NCBI GenBank assembly: GCA_946220865.1
Contig: CAMJYM010000009.1
Coordinates: forward strand, 16,939-80,938
Length of the DNA: 64,000 nucleotides
Direction of reading: 5' to 3'
DNA from: an uncultured Clostridia bacterium
GTDB taxonomy: Bacteria > Bacillota > Clostridia > Saccharofermentanales > DTU023
Below are positions 52,201 through 59,911 of this stretch, one piece after another (the stretch's first letter is position 1; each line of letters starts with the position of its first letter). Both the position numbers and the translations under genes were made by a program. The notes under the pieces are model-generated. The model searched no databases and was not told the origin of the DNA. It worked only from the letters and a program-made list of their open reading frames with translations.

Positions 52201-52555
52201 GAGGGTCAATGCTGGTCTTGGCCTGGAAGTTTTTGACGGTTACAGCGGCGAGACCCGTGCCCTCAGCACCCTTTCTGGAGGGGAAAGCTTTCTGGCTTCA
52301 CTGGCCCTGGCCCTTGGTCTTTCGGATGTTGCGAGCCAGGAACGTGGTGGCATCGGCATCGAGACGCTCTTTGTCGATGAGGGCTTCGGCAGCCTGGATC
52401 GTCAAAGCCTCAGCGAAGCGGTTGCCGTGCTTGCTGAGGTGAGCAGCGGTAAGCTCTGCGGCATCATCTCCCATGTGGAAGCTCTGAAGGAAGAAATCCC
52501 CCGTCAGATTCTCGTCCGGAAGGGACGCGGCGGCAGCCGCATCTGTCATGAATGA
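49250..52555 (+). CDS. sbcC: Nuclease SbcCD subunit C (Rad50-like ATPase)
   Basis: A 1101-residue SMC-like ATPase. The N-terminal Walker A is LISGDTGAGKTTIFDAISY; the C-terminal signature is LSGGESFLASLALALGL and Walker B is LFVDEGFGSLD. Between them are two long Glu/Lys/Gln-rich coiled coils meeting at a zinc hook CPVC (Cys524, Cys527). It works with SbcD to open and process DNA ends. The start ATG 49250 overlaps the sbcD stop; this choice places the first beta strand LKLSAIGPFAG at residue 5, as in homologues. Confidence 0.97.
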   Translation: MKPLTLKLSAIGPFAGEECIDFEKWGDGLFLISGDTGAGKTTIFDAISYALFGESSGRSRNPKNLRSDFAAPATQSWVELRFSQQGKVYTIRRSPAYSRPKLRGEGRTEEAASSLLLLPDGHSLSKIKEVNETLEEILGMGAEPFRQTSMLAQGEFMRFLLADSKERMDILRLLFETSLTTRVQELLREKEKEAETQLTESRKKLLAETAALELTEEDLCARRESWLSDAEEDSALPLSLLQLQGLRDVLALPQQEAELAKVQERSRAAQRKAEDFQSYKRLREDWLNFSALLEEAEERGKSLPQRKKELRQEEAWVQNMLPLFEEIERLRREREQELPAETEAQQRVDEIKDLQLKLQQRISEWESRREEDEQVRLRLEKTRAQIPEYSALEDLRKETAELEAEWQQLEKEEETQRTEVEHLRKELEAGHLRLAARGETAGRMEVLNARLAQLESEQQQLEDSSEAVPGLQKRVRQWAALRASLKTQVVELVEREKSLQAQRGLWYRSEALALAATLEEGQPCPVCGSTEHPYPAGRAGSEEENTSTTSLSAAELAHEEEALADERKELEKKNLEALRLENRCRKEREDLLNVLKLAEKVLSETALKTETFQSFSQVAAETAQPMGAVDNAETEKTAGLASEEKNPEKPDSEADLQDFSKLARQLPSLLRRLQDEQQAAEELKEELQEKLAEMAAFVKARPILEKQLGEGEEALSLCRSQLEKTKLAVSRKSEALSLRQQNVDFSSAAEALKAIKDMETKIQARKDEEEQNQRRQKELSEDLQTKTLKLSRLRALIEDKAEQGKKLLAEIAEKAENWPLPQDRKQETAALEKESLGERREALEEEERQLRELRKQKEEKLRHFDPAAQWPEEAELIKAQQLASAEEEKILTESRLRRGRLAALEELEKRLLKLHREIEARRHTVAQWKVLADTANGLGPGRRKFEAYAQAESFRQIIAAANRRLAPMTLGRFELRFLAQESDKRVNAGLGLEVFDGYSGETRALSTLSGGESFLASLALALGLSDVASQERGGIGIETLFVDEGFGSLDRQSLSEAVAVLAEVSSGKLCGIISHVEALKEEIPRQILVRKGRGGSRICHE

Positions 52556-52761
52556 GTCGGATATAACGATAAGTGAAGCGAGAATACACGATGATGTTTT
52601 ATATTTTGCTCCTTATCGAGCTGCTATATCCGTCTCCTGCCCGGGCGTCGGGCTAAAAACCTTACGCTTTTTGTTATCCCTTTTAAAAATAAGCAAAGAA
52701 GACTTGAAGTTTTTGCGCGCTTTAGATAGACTTTAGTCATGCATTCGGCGTGAGGGACACA

Positions 52762-52812
52762 ATCTCGTTCCTCTCGTTTTTCTTGCGAGTTGATAAGAAA
52801 AAAGAACGAGAT
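52762..52812 (+). promoter_or_regulatory. Leader hairpin before the serine-pathway aminotransferase gene
   Basis: ATCTCGTTC pairs with GAACGAGAT (9 bp) and, inside, TTTTTCTT pairs with AAGAAAAA (8 bp). The hairpin ends 19 bp before the AAGGAGG ribosome site. No T-run follows, so it is not a simple terminator. The other 240 bp of this gap show no gene. Confidence 0.5.
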
Positions 52813-52846
52813 CCTCGCGTAACATTCTCAAGGAGGAACCCATAAC

Positions 52847-53929
52847 ATGCACAAAAAACTATTTATTCCGGGTCCTGTCGACGTTCGTCCGGAAGTCCTG
52901 GAAAAAATGGCTACCCCAATGATCGGGCATCGTACCACTGATGCGAGCAAACTTCAGGAACGCATTTCTGATAATGTGCGCAAACTTTTCCACACAAAGA
53001 ATACCGTTGTCCTCTCAACTTCTTCAGGCTCAGGCCTGATGGAATCAGCCATTCGCTGCTGCTGCAAAAAAGGCGCGGCGATCTTTTCTGTGGGTTCCTT
53101 TGGCGACCGCTGGTACGAAATGGCTCTGGCCAACGGCAAAGTAGCTGACAAATTTGACTCCCCGGATGGCCAGCCCACGACCCCTGAAATGGTTGATGAA
53201 GCGCTCAAAACGGGTAAATATGATACCGTCACCGTGACCCAGAACGAAACTTCTTCCGGCATCATGAACCCGGTCGCAGCGATCGGCGAAGTGGTCAAAA
53301 AGTATGATGACGTTCTCCTGCTCGTCGATGCTGTCTCCGGTGCTGCCGGCTCCAACATTGAGGTCGACAAATGGGGGATCGATATGGTCATCACCTCAAC
53401 GCAGAAGTGCATCGGGCTTCCTCCGGGAATGTCCATGGCAACTGTTTCAGATCGTGCCTATGAGCGCGCGAAAACGGTCGAACAGCGCGGCTTCTACCTT
53501 GACCTTGTTAAACTGGTCGATCGCGTGAAAAAAGATTATCAGTATCCGAGCACGCCTTCGCTCTCTCACATGTTTGCGCTCGACTATCAGCTCGACTACA
53601 TCATTAATGTTGAAGGCCTGGAAAATCGTCTTGCCCGTCATGCCAAGATGGCCAAAATGGTCCAGGATTGGGCTGTGGAACACGGCTTCAAGCTCTTCGC
53701 CCGTGAGGACTGCCGTTCCATGACCGTCACCTGCATCTGCAATGACGAGTCCTTCGACTTCAAAGCGGTCAATGCTGAGCTCGGAAAACGCGGCTATGCG
53801 ATCTCCAACGGCTACGGCAAGAACAAGGGCAAAACCTTCCGTATTGCGCACATGGCCGACCACACGGTGGAAGAGATGCAGGAGCTGCTCGACACCCTCA
53901 GCGACGTGCTCAAAACATTGAAAAAATAA
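52847..53929 (+). CDS. Class V aminotransferase, probable phosphoserine aminotransferase
   Basis: A 360-residue PLP enzyme of the serine-glyoxylate / alanine-glyoxylate / SerC-like group. Signatures are KLFIPGPVDVRPEVLE, GSGLMESAIRCC, VDAVSGAAGSNIEVDKWGID and the PLP lysine in ITSTQKCIGLPPGMS. By sequence alone it could be an alanine-glyoxylate transaminase; adjacency to serA and a DUF1015 gene argues that it makes phosphoserine from 3-phosphohydroxypyruvate. A terminator between it and serA suggests partly separate expression. Strong AAGGAGG upstream. Confidence 0.9.
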   Translation: MHKKLFIPGPVDVRPEVLEKMATPMIGHRTTDASKLQERISDNVRKLFHTKNTVVLSTSSGSGLMESAIRCCCKKGAAIFSVGSFGDRWYEMALANGKVADKFDSPDGQPTTPEMVDEALKTGKYDTVTVTQNETSSGIMNPVAAIGEVVKKYDDVLLLVDAVSGAAGSNIEVDKWGIDMVITSTQKCIGLPPGMSMATVSDRAYERAKTVEQRGFYLDLVKLVDRVKKDYQYPSTPSLSHMFALDYQLDYIINVEGLENRLARHAKMAKMVQDWAVEHGFKLFAREDCRSMTVTCICNDESFDFKAVNAELGKRGYAISNGYGKNKGKTFRIAHMADHTVEEMQELLDTLSDVLKTLKK

Positions 53930-53940
53930 TTGACTTCACG

Positions 53941-53976
53941 GAAGTTCCGGTGCAGATTTGCCCGGAACTTCTTTTT
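53941..53976 (+). terminator. Terminator between the aminotransferase gene and serA
   Basis: GAAGTTCCGG / CCGGAACTTC, 10-bp perfect stem with an 11-base loop, followed by five T residues. Confidence 0.93.
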
Positions 53977-54058
53977 ATAGCTGGTTTTGCGGCGGGTTCG
54001 GTAAAAAGATTACTGAGACTTCTAAGCCGCTCAGGAAAAGCACACAAAGGAGAAAAAT

Positions 54059-54958
54059 ATGGCCATTATTCTTGCCAACGACGGCATCGCCAAAGATGCT
54101 CAGAAAAAACTTGAAGACCTCGGTTATACCGTAGATACCAACAAATATGAAGACGAAGCACTGCTGAAACGCCTCGCTGAAGTGGACTGCATCGTCATCC
54201 GCTCCGCCACGAAAATGCGTGATGAGCAGATCGACGCCGGCGCCGCCGGAAAGCTGAAACTCATCATCCGCGCCGGTGTGGGTCTCGACAACGTCAATGT
54301 CGATCATGCCAAGAGCAAGGGCGTGGTCGTCCGCAATACTCCGGCAGCCTCCAGCGCCGCCGTCGCTGAACTGGTGCTGGGCCAGATTTTCACCCTGGCA
54401 CGTAATCTGCAGGTGGCTAACCGCAGCATGGCTCAGGGGAAATGGCTCAAAAAGCAGCTCTCCGGCGTGGAACTCAATGGCAAAACGCTCGGTATCATCG
54501 GCTTCGGCCGCATCGGTCAGTGCCTGGCGGCCAAAGCCAGCGCGCTGGGCATGCACATTCTTTTCTACGATGCTTTTGTAAAGGACGTCAAAGGCTATCA
54601 GTATGTCGAAATGGATGAACTGCTCAAAAAATCCGACTTCATCAGCCTGCACGTACCTGCTCAGGACAAGCCCCTGATCGGTAAGGACGAGATCGCCATG
54701 ATGAAAGACGGCTCCTATATCATCAATGCCGCCCGCGGCGGTGTCATCGATGAAGATGCCCTGGTGGATGCTCTTGAAAGCGGCAAATTGGCCGGTGCGG
54801 CCCTCGACTGCTTCAAGGCCGAACCTCTGGCCAATGAGCGCCTGATGCACTGTGAAAAGCTCTCGATGACCCCGCATATCGGCGCGGCCACCAGCGAAGC
54901 GCAGCAGCGTATTGGTGAGCTGACGGTCGAAGTCATCCAGGAAGTTCTGGGGAAATAA
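54059..54958 (+). CDS. serA: D-3-phosphoglycerate dehydrogenase, short type
   Basis: A 299-residue NAD-dependent hydroxyacid dehydrogenase that oxidises 3-phosphoglycerate to 3-phosphohydroxypyruvate, the first step of serine synthesis. The NAD motif is GKTLGIIGFGRIGQCLA; the catalytic Arg is in IIRAGVGLDNV, Glu in CFKAEPLANERL and His in MTPHIGAATSEA. The protein lacks the C-terminal ACT domain of longer SerA forms, so it is probably not feedback-inhibited by serine in the usual way. It starts behind AAAGGAG and is followed after three bases by the DUF1015 gene. Confidence 0.95.
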   Translation: MAIILANDGIAKDAQKKLEDLGYTVDTNKYEDEALLKRLAEVDCIVIRSATKMRDEQIDAGAAGKLKLIIRAGVGLDNVNVDHAKSKGVVVRNTPAASSAAVAELVLGQIFTLARNLQVANRSMAQGKWLKKQLSGVELNGKTLGIIGFGRIGQCLAAKASALGMHILFYDAFVKDVKGYQYVEMDELLKKSDFISLHVPAQDKPLIGKDEIAMMKDGSYIINAARGGVIDEDALVDALESGKLAGAALDCFKAEPLANERLMHCEKLSMTPHIGAATSEAQQRIGELTVEVIQEVLGK

Positions 54959-54961
54959 GTT

Positions 54962-56215
54962 ATGAGTCAGATTAAAGCTTTTAAAGCGATTCGCCCGGCG
55001 GCCGGAAAATCGGCCGCAGTGGCTTCGCTGCCCTACGACGTCATGAACCGCGCCGAGGCCAAAGAGATGGTCAGGGGGAAGAAAGATTCCTTCCTGCATG
55101 TCGTGTGTGCCGAAGTCGATTTACCTGACAGTGTGGATATCCATGCCGATGAAGTCTATGCTAAAAGCCGCGAAAATCTTGACAAGATGCTTAAAGAGGG
55201 CGTTTTGATTCAGGATGAGCGCCCCCTGCTCTATATCTACCGTCAGGTCATGGATGGTCGTGCTCAGACCGGTCTTGTGGCCTGCGCCTCAGTTGACGAA
55301 TACATGGACGGGCGCATCAAGAAGCATGAGCTGACGCTTGAAGCCAAAGAGCAGGATCGCATCCGTCACTTTGACACCTGCGACGCCAACACCGCTCCGA
55401 TTTTCCTCAGCTATCGCGCCAGCGCGGAAGTGGATAAGCTGATCGCCGACTACATCGCTGCGCATAAGCCCAATGCGGACTTTACGAGCGAAGATGGGAT
55501 CCAACATATCACCTGGGTGATTGAAGACGAAAAGGTTGTCGAGGCCATTATCGCGGCCTTTAAAAAGGTCGAGGCCCTCTATATTGCCGATGGTCACCAT
55601 CGCTGCGCCTCCTCTGCCAAGGTGGGGGCAAAGCGCCGTCAGCAGTACCCCGATGCCCCGCCTGAAGCCGAATTCAACTGGTTCCTCGCGGTGATTTTCC
55701 CCGATAAAGACCTCCATATCTTCGACTACAACCGCGTCGTCAAAGATCTCAACGGCCTCAGCAGGGAGGACTTCTTTGCAAAGGTGCGCGAACACTTTGA
55801 GCTGAGCGAAGCCGATCCGGCCAAGTGCCCTTACCGTCCTGAGAAGAAGGGCGAGTACGGCATGTTCCTTGAGGGCAAGTGGTATGTTCTGCGTGCCAAA
55901 AAGGACATAGCCGAGGTCACAGACCCGGTGGAGCGTCTGGATGTTCAGATTCTCCAGAAATACCTTCTTGGCCCCATTCTCGGCATTAAGGATCCCCGCA
56001 CCGACGAGCGCATCGACTTCGTCGGCGGCATCCGCGGGCTTAAAGAACTGGAAAAGCGCGTGAACAGCGACATGAAGGTGGCTTTCTCCATGTACCCGAC
56101 CGCCATGAGCGAACTTCTCGCTGTGGCCGATGCGGGCAAGATTATGCCGCCGAAATCCACCTGGTTTGAGCCCAAGCTGCGCTCCGGCCTCTTTGTGCAC
56201 AAACTGAGTGACTAA
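54962..56215 (+). CDS. DUF1015 family protein of the serine cluster
   Basis: A 417-residue DUF1015 protein. Typical segments are FKAIRPAAGKSAAVASLPYDV at the start (shown here in part), HELTLEAKEQDRI, LYIADGHHRCASSAKV and FNWFLAVIFPDKDL. The HxxxD-like charged motifs around the GHHR segment suggest a nucleotide- or phosphate-handling enzyme, but the activity is not known to me. DUF1015 genes commonly sit next to serA and an aminotransferase in anaerobes, as here, which points to a part in serine metabolism (inference). Confidence 0.9.
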   Translation: MSQIKAFKAIRPAAGKSAAVASLPYDVMNRAEAKEMVRGKKDSFLHVVCAEVDLPDSVDIHADEVYAKSRENLDKMLKEGVLIQDERPLLYIYRQVMDGRAQTGLVACASVDEYMDGRIKKHELTLEAKEQDRIRHFDTCDANTAPIFLSYRASAEVDKLIADYIAAHKPNADFTSEDGIQHITWVIEDEKVVEAIIAAFKKVEALYIADGHHRCASSAKVGAKRRQQYPDAPPEAEFNWFLAVIFPDKDLHIFDYNRVVKDLNGLSREDFFAKVREHFELSEADPAKCPYRPEKKGEYGMFLEGKWYVLRAKKDIAEVTDPVERLDVQILQKYLLGPILGIKDPRTDERIDFVGGIRGLKELEKRVNSDMKVAFSMYPTAMSELLAVADAGKIMPPKSTWFEPKLRSGLFVHKLSD

Positions 56216-56286
56216 GTCCGTGCAACACTGAGCGGACGCCAGGTCTGCCAGCGTGTCAGGCTTTAAAAGCCGGCATTTTATACAGG

Positions 56287-56327
56287 GGCTGCCTTCTCTG
56301 AAAACAAGGGAAGGCGGCCTCTTTTTT
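56287..56327 (+). terminator. Terminator after the serine cluster
   Basis: GGCTGCCTTC pairs with GAAGGCGGCC (one G-U pair), loop of 13 bases, then TCTTTTTT. Confidence 0.9.
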
Positions 56328-56329
56328 CG

Positions 56330-56338
56330 TGTTATACT
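56330..56338 (+). promoter_or_regulatory. Extended -10 element for the TPR gene
   Basis: TGT followed by TATACT lies right behind the terminator and 146 bp before the next start codon. Confidence 0.4.
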
Positions 56339-56484
56339 TTTGAAAGTGAACTGCCGCTGTGCCGCTGTGCCGCTGGCGCTGTCAGGCTGATGTCTGCAAT
56401 AGGCTGCCGCTGCCGCTGAACGCCAGCATGGACAAAAATGCTGCTGGACGGAAGCGAATGGTTATCTGATGAGGGGGTGTTCTC

Positions 56485-57162
56485 ATGGCTCGAGTGGAAG
56501 ATTCTCTGGAACAAGCCAAAACGCTTCTGCGCGAAGGAAAATACCGCGAAGCCTGTGAGCTTTTTTCTGAGATACGCCAGAGTGCGAAGAATCTGAGACC
56601 GGATCAGAATGAAGACCTGCTCTATCATTATGCGATGGCGCTGAAGGCGATTGACCGCCGCGGGCTTGCGGAAAAATGTCTGCGCGACCTGTATCATATC
56701 GCTCACGACCGCGAGCGCCGGGAACTTGAATGTCAGGCGGTTCACGAATTGGGAACCATGGCTCTGGAAGAAAACCGCTATTCGGAAGCCATCAAACTTT
56801 ACCGCGAGGAACTGACGCTCTGGTACTCCGGCATGGATCATTATTTTGCCGGACTTGCCCTGAATTATCTCGCTCAGGGAAATTGTTGCCTCGCCATGGG
56901 CCATACGCCGGAAGCGCAGATGTATCTGAAGCATGCGGTAACGTTTGCCCAGACCGGTCATGATGCGCGGCTCAAAGGGCGCGCTCTGGCCATCCTGGCG
57001 GATCTTCAGTTGCGCGACGGCAAGCGCAAGGAAGCCATGAAACTCCTGCGGCAGGCTTTGAGCAGTTTGCGCCAGGATGCTTCCAGCGAAGAGATACCGG
57101 AAATTGAAAAAGAACTCGAAAAAATCGAAAAAGAAGCGAACGAAAACCGAACGAAGTCCTGA
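56485..57162 (+). CDS. Tetratricopeptide-repeat protein
   Basis: A 225-residue, all-helical cytoplasmic protein with TPR-like units: ARVEDSLEQAKTLLREGKYREA, then DLLYHYAMALKAIDRRGLAE, ELGTMALEENRYSEAIKLY and NCCLAMGHTPEAQMYLK, each a helix pair of about 34-40 residues. Such proteins mediate protein contacts; no partner is evident. The C-terminus is a charged helix. ATG 56485 has GGGGG upstream. It precedes the M42 peptidase gene by 48 bp. Confidence 0.8.
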   Translation: MARVEDSLEQAKTLLREGKYREACELFSEIRQSAKNLRPDQNEDLLYHYAMALKAIDRRGLAEKCLRDLYHIAHDRERRELECQAVHELGTMALEENRYSEAIKLYREELTLWYSGMDHYFAGLALNYLAQGNCCLAMGHTPEAQMYLKHAVTFAQTGHDARLKGRALAILADLQLRDGKRKEAMKLLRQALSSLRQDASSEEIPEIEKELEKIEKEANENRTKS

Positions 57163-57210
57163 GTATAGCCTCAGCGCTGAGCCGATGAAAGGCTGAAGAA
57201 AGGAAAATCC

Positions 57211-58311
57211 ATGTCAGATACAAATAAGAAGAAAAAGACGGTCAAAAATCTGGCTGCGGCCGATCGGGTTATGGGAGAAATATTGAAACTCTGCTCTATC
57301 CCCAGTCCTACGGGAATGACGGGAGAGATTTCAGCTTATCTGATGAAACGCCTGAAAGATCTTGGCTTTGAGCCGTGGGAGCGGCAAAAAGGCGGCGTTT
57401 TCTGCGAGCTTTCTGCCTCTGGAAAGCGCAGCGAAGCGCGGCCGGATGACCGGGCGCTGCTGCTCTCAGCGCATATTGATACGCTCGGACTGATGATCCG
57501 CATGATCAAGCCTAATGGCCGCCTGCGCCTCAGCCTTGTGGGGGGCTACCCCATGAACTATGTGGAACAGGAAAACGTGCTCGTGCATACCCGCGATGGA
57601 CAACGCTACGAAGGGACGGTTCACCTCCTCAATGCGGCCGTCCACGCCAACCGCGAAGCCGGTGATACGAAGCGTGATGACAGCACCATGGAAGTCGTCC
57701 TTGATGAAGAGGTGCACAATCGCGAAGAGGTCGAGGCTCTTGGCATCGCCGTCGGTGACTTTATCAGCCTGGAAAGTCGTGCCCGTCTCGCTGGCAGCGG
57801 CTTTCTGAAATCACGCCACCTCGACGACAAAGCGAGCTCAGCTATGCTTTTGCACCTGGCCGAAGAGGTCGCTTCGGGAAAAATCGTTCCCGCCCGCAAA
57901 ACCTATATTCTTTTTACCAATTATGAAGAAATTGGCCATGGCGCAGCAGGAGGTTTCCCTGAGGGCATCAGCGATATGCTGGCGGTCGACATGGGCGTTG
58001 TGGGCGATGATCTTGATACCGATGAGTACAAAGTTTCCATCTGCGCGAAAGACTCCAGCGGCCCCTACAACTATGACTTTACCAATCACCTGATCCGGCT
58101 GGCCAAAAAGCTGAAGCTCGATTATGCCGTTGACATCTATCCTTTTTATGGCTCCGATTGTTCTGCGGCTCTGCACAGCGGTCTGGATCTGCGTCACGCC
58201 CTTGTGGGCACCGGCGTCGCCTTTTCTCACGGTTATGAGCGCATTCACCGCAAAGGGGTGGCCCAAACCCTGAGCCTTCTGGAAGAGCTGCTGCGCTGCC
58301 CGGAGGTTTGA
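57211..58311 (+). CDS. M42 family metallopeptidase
   Basis: A 366-residue cocatalytic metallopeptidase of the M42 family (deblocking aminopeptidase / endoglucanase M-like). Metal and catalytic residues can be placed in LLSAHIDTLGLM, HLDDKASSAML, YILFTNYEEIGHG, MLAVDMGVVGDD and the last His in FSHGYERIH. Cytoplasmic, with AGGAAA upstream of the ATG. murI begins five bases after its stop, so they share a transcript. Confidence 0.93.
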   Translation: MSDTNKKKKTVKNLAAADRVMGEILKLCSIPSPTGMTGEISAYLMKRLKDLGFEPWERQKGGVFCELSASGKRSEARPDDRALLLSAHIDTLGLMIRMIKPNGRLRLSLVGGYPMNYVEQENVLVHTRDGQRYEGTVHLLNAAVHANREAGDTKRDDSTMEVVLDEEVHNREEVEALGIAVGDFISLESRARLAGSGFLKSRHLDDKASSAMLLHLAEEVASGKIVPARKTYILFTNYEEIGHGAAGGFPEGISDMLAVDMGVVGDDLDTDEYKVSICAKDSSGPYNYDFTNHLIRLAKKLKLDYAVDIYPFYGSDCSAALHSGLDLRHALVGTGVAFSHGYERIHRKGVAQTLSLLEELLRCPEV

Positions 58312-58316
58312 GCGCG

Positions 58317-59159
58317 ATGGATCCCAGAGCCATTGGCGTCTTTGATTCCGGACTTGGCGGCCTCTCGGTCGTTCGCTGTCTGAAAAAGAAAATGCCGGGA
58401 GAATCCCTGCTTTATTTTGGAGACTCTGCGCGTACTCCGTACGGCTCTAAGGCGGTCTCGACGATCCGACGTTTTTCCGAGGAAATCATCTCCTTTTTAG
58501 TGAGCCGCGATGTCAAAGCGGTAGTTATCGCCTGCAATACCGTAAGTTCCACCTGCCTGGACGATCTGCACGAAAAATTCCCGAATCTGCCCATCGTCGG
58601 CATCATCGAACCCGTCTGCCGCGCTATGGCGAAGCAATTCGCCGAGAAGACAGGAGAAAAACTCGGCATTATCGGCACCAGAGTTACCGTGGAAAGTGGC
58701 GTTTATCCGGCGACCCTAAAAGCCATTGCGCCTGGGCTTCAGCTTGTTCAGAAAGCCTGTCCGCTGCTGGTTCCCCTGATTGAAGAAGGCCTGTCCAGGC
58801 ACGAGATGGTCCAGATGGCCCTGCGCTATTACCTGGACGATTTTGTCCGCGAGAACAGGCTTGATGGCCTGATTCTTGGCTGTACGCATTATCCCCTGAT
58901 CCGCGCGCAAATTGAGCAGCTCTATCCGGGCCTTGAGCTTTTCGATCCGGCCGAAGCCGAGGTCGATGCGCTGGCCTCTCTGCTGGCCGGGCGCGACGCG
59001 CTGGCCCCGGAGGATCCATCGGCTCGCGGCCAGGCCCCTGCGCTGGATCGCTATTATGCGAGCGATTTGTCGGAGAATTATATGCGCATGATCCGGGAGA
59101 TTACGGAGGATCCGCAGGCGGAAATCCGTTTTCGCAGTGTGGAGCCGGGCGAGCTCTGA
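58317..59159 (+). CDS. murI: Glutamate racemase
   Basis: A 280-residue racemase that makes D-glutamate for peptidoglycan. The two catalytic cysteines lie in VIACNTVSSTCLDDL and LILGCTHYPLIR; IGVFDSGLGGLSVVRCL at the start and YFGDSARTPYG are family signatures. ATG 58317 is preceded by GGAGG at ten bases; a TTG nine bases upstream is too close to that site. The 3' end is followed after 46 bp by a module A repeat. Confidence 0.96.
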   Translation: MDPRAIGVFDSGLGGLSVVRCLKKKMPGESLLYFGDSARTPYGSKAVSTIRRFSEEIISFLVSRDVKAVVIACNTVSSTCLDDLHEKFPNLPIVGIIEPVCRAMAKQFAEKTGEKLGIIGTRVTVESGVYPATLKAIAPGLQLVQKACPLLVPLIEEGLSRHEMVQMALRYYLDDFVRENRLDGLILGCTHYPLIRAQIEQLYPGLELFDPAEAEVDALASLLAGRDALAPEDPSARGQAPALDRYYASDLSENYMRMIREITEDPQAEIRFRSVEPGEL

Positions 59160-59205
59160 GCCGCGGGGGCGAATCCTCATGCCCGTCCGGGCTTGGCAGT
59201 GTCCC

Positions 59206-59355
59206 GCGAGACGCGGAGCAGAGCCCCTTCGAGCGAGTTCGCGATCACTTCTGCGGCAAAGTGAGCATCCTGTCCCCAGTGCAGCAGCATCAGGAGCTGC
59301 ACTGAAGAGAGAGCGTGTCTGAGACGAGAAGGGGCTGCTGCGGAGCAAGCGAGCG
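59206..59355 (+). repeat. Dispersed 150-bp repeat, module A
   Basis: Single full copy between the convergent murI and gtrA genes. It has the most regular internal hairpin, CAGTGCAGC (59277-59285) with GCTGCACTG (59296-59304), nine perfect pairs, and the outer pairing AGCCCCTTC with GAAGGGGCT (59328-59336). The 20 bp upstream (CGGGCTTGGCAGTGTCCC) also match the flanks of two other copies. Confidence 0.95.
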
Positions 59356-59381
59356 GCAACGTCCTCGCGGCTCGCTGGGGC

Positions 59382-59849
59382 TCAGGCTGTCTTTTTGGCC
59401 AGATCATTGGTATTTTCGCTGTCGCGGAAGACGACAAATTTCCACCAGAGGAATTCGCCGACAAAGTTCAGCAGCATGGTGCAGATTTTCACCAGTACTT
59501 CGGAGATGCCCTGATTGGCTGCCCATTGGCCGCCCCAGGCGGTTAAGGGGATAAAGGCGAGGTAAAAGGCGGCGACTTTGAGCATGGCAATGGGTATGTT
59601 ATTGGTGGATTTGAAGGTGAAGCGGCGGTTGAGGGTAAAGTTCCAGAGGACTGAAAGAACGACGGAGATGACGTGGATCCAGGCGTAGGGAAGTCCGCTC
59701 CAGGCTTCCAGGCAGAGGAAGGAGAGAAATTCGACGCCGCCTGCGGAGATGGAGAGCAGGGTGAATTTGAGGGCCTGGATGAGGGTGTCTTTCTTCCCTG
59801 CATCCTGCGTTTTGGCTGTGTTTTCTTTGCTTTTTGTTGTCTCTGTCAT
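59382..59849 (-). CDS. GtrA-family membrane protein
   Basis: A 155-residue protein with four transmembrane helices of the GtrA family, thought to help flip or present polyprenyl-phosphate-linked sugars. The motif SVLWNFTLNRRFTF between helices 2 and 3 is diagnostic, and GEFLWWKFVVF is in the last helix. The first 22 residues are a polar cytoplasmic tail. A GtrB/DPM1-type glycosyltransferase is encoded 56 kb away at the left of the window. It lies downstream of a sugar kinase gene on the same strand. Confidence 0.92.
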   Translation of the reverse strand: MTETTKSKENTAKTQDAGKKDTLIQALKFTLLSISAGGVEFLSFLCLEAWSGLPYAWIHVISVVLSVLWNFTLNRRFTFKSTNNIPIAMLKVAAFYLAFIPLTAWGGQWAANQGISEVLVKICTMLLNFVGEFLWWKFVVFRDSENTNDLAKKTA

Positions 59850-59911
59850 ACGATTTTCCTCCTCGAGTTCATGATCCTGAAATAACTTTTTTAACTCAAT
59901 CGTCTTTTAAT

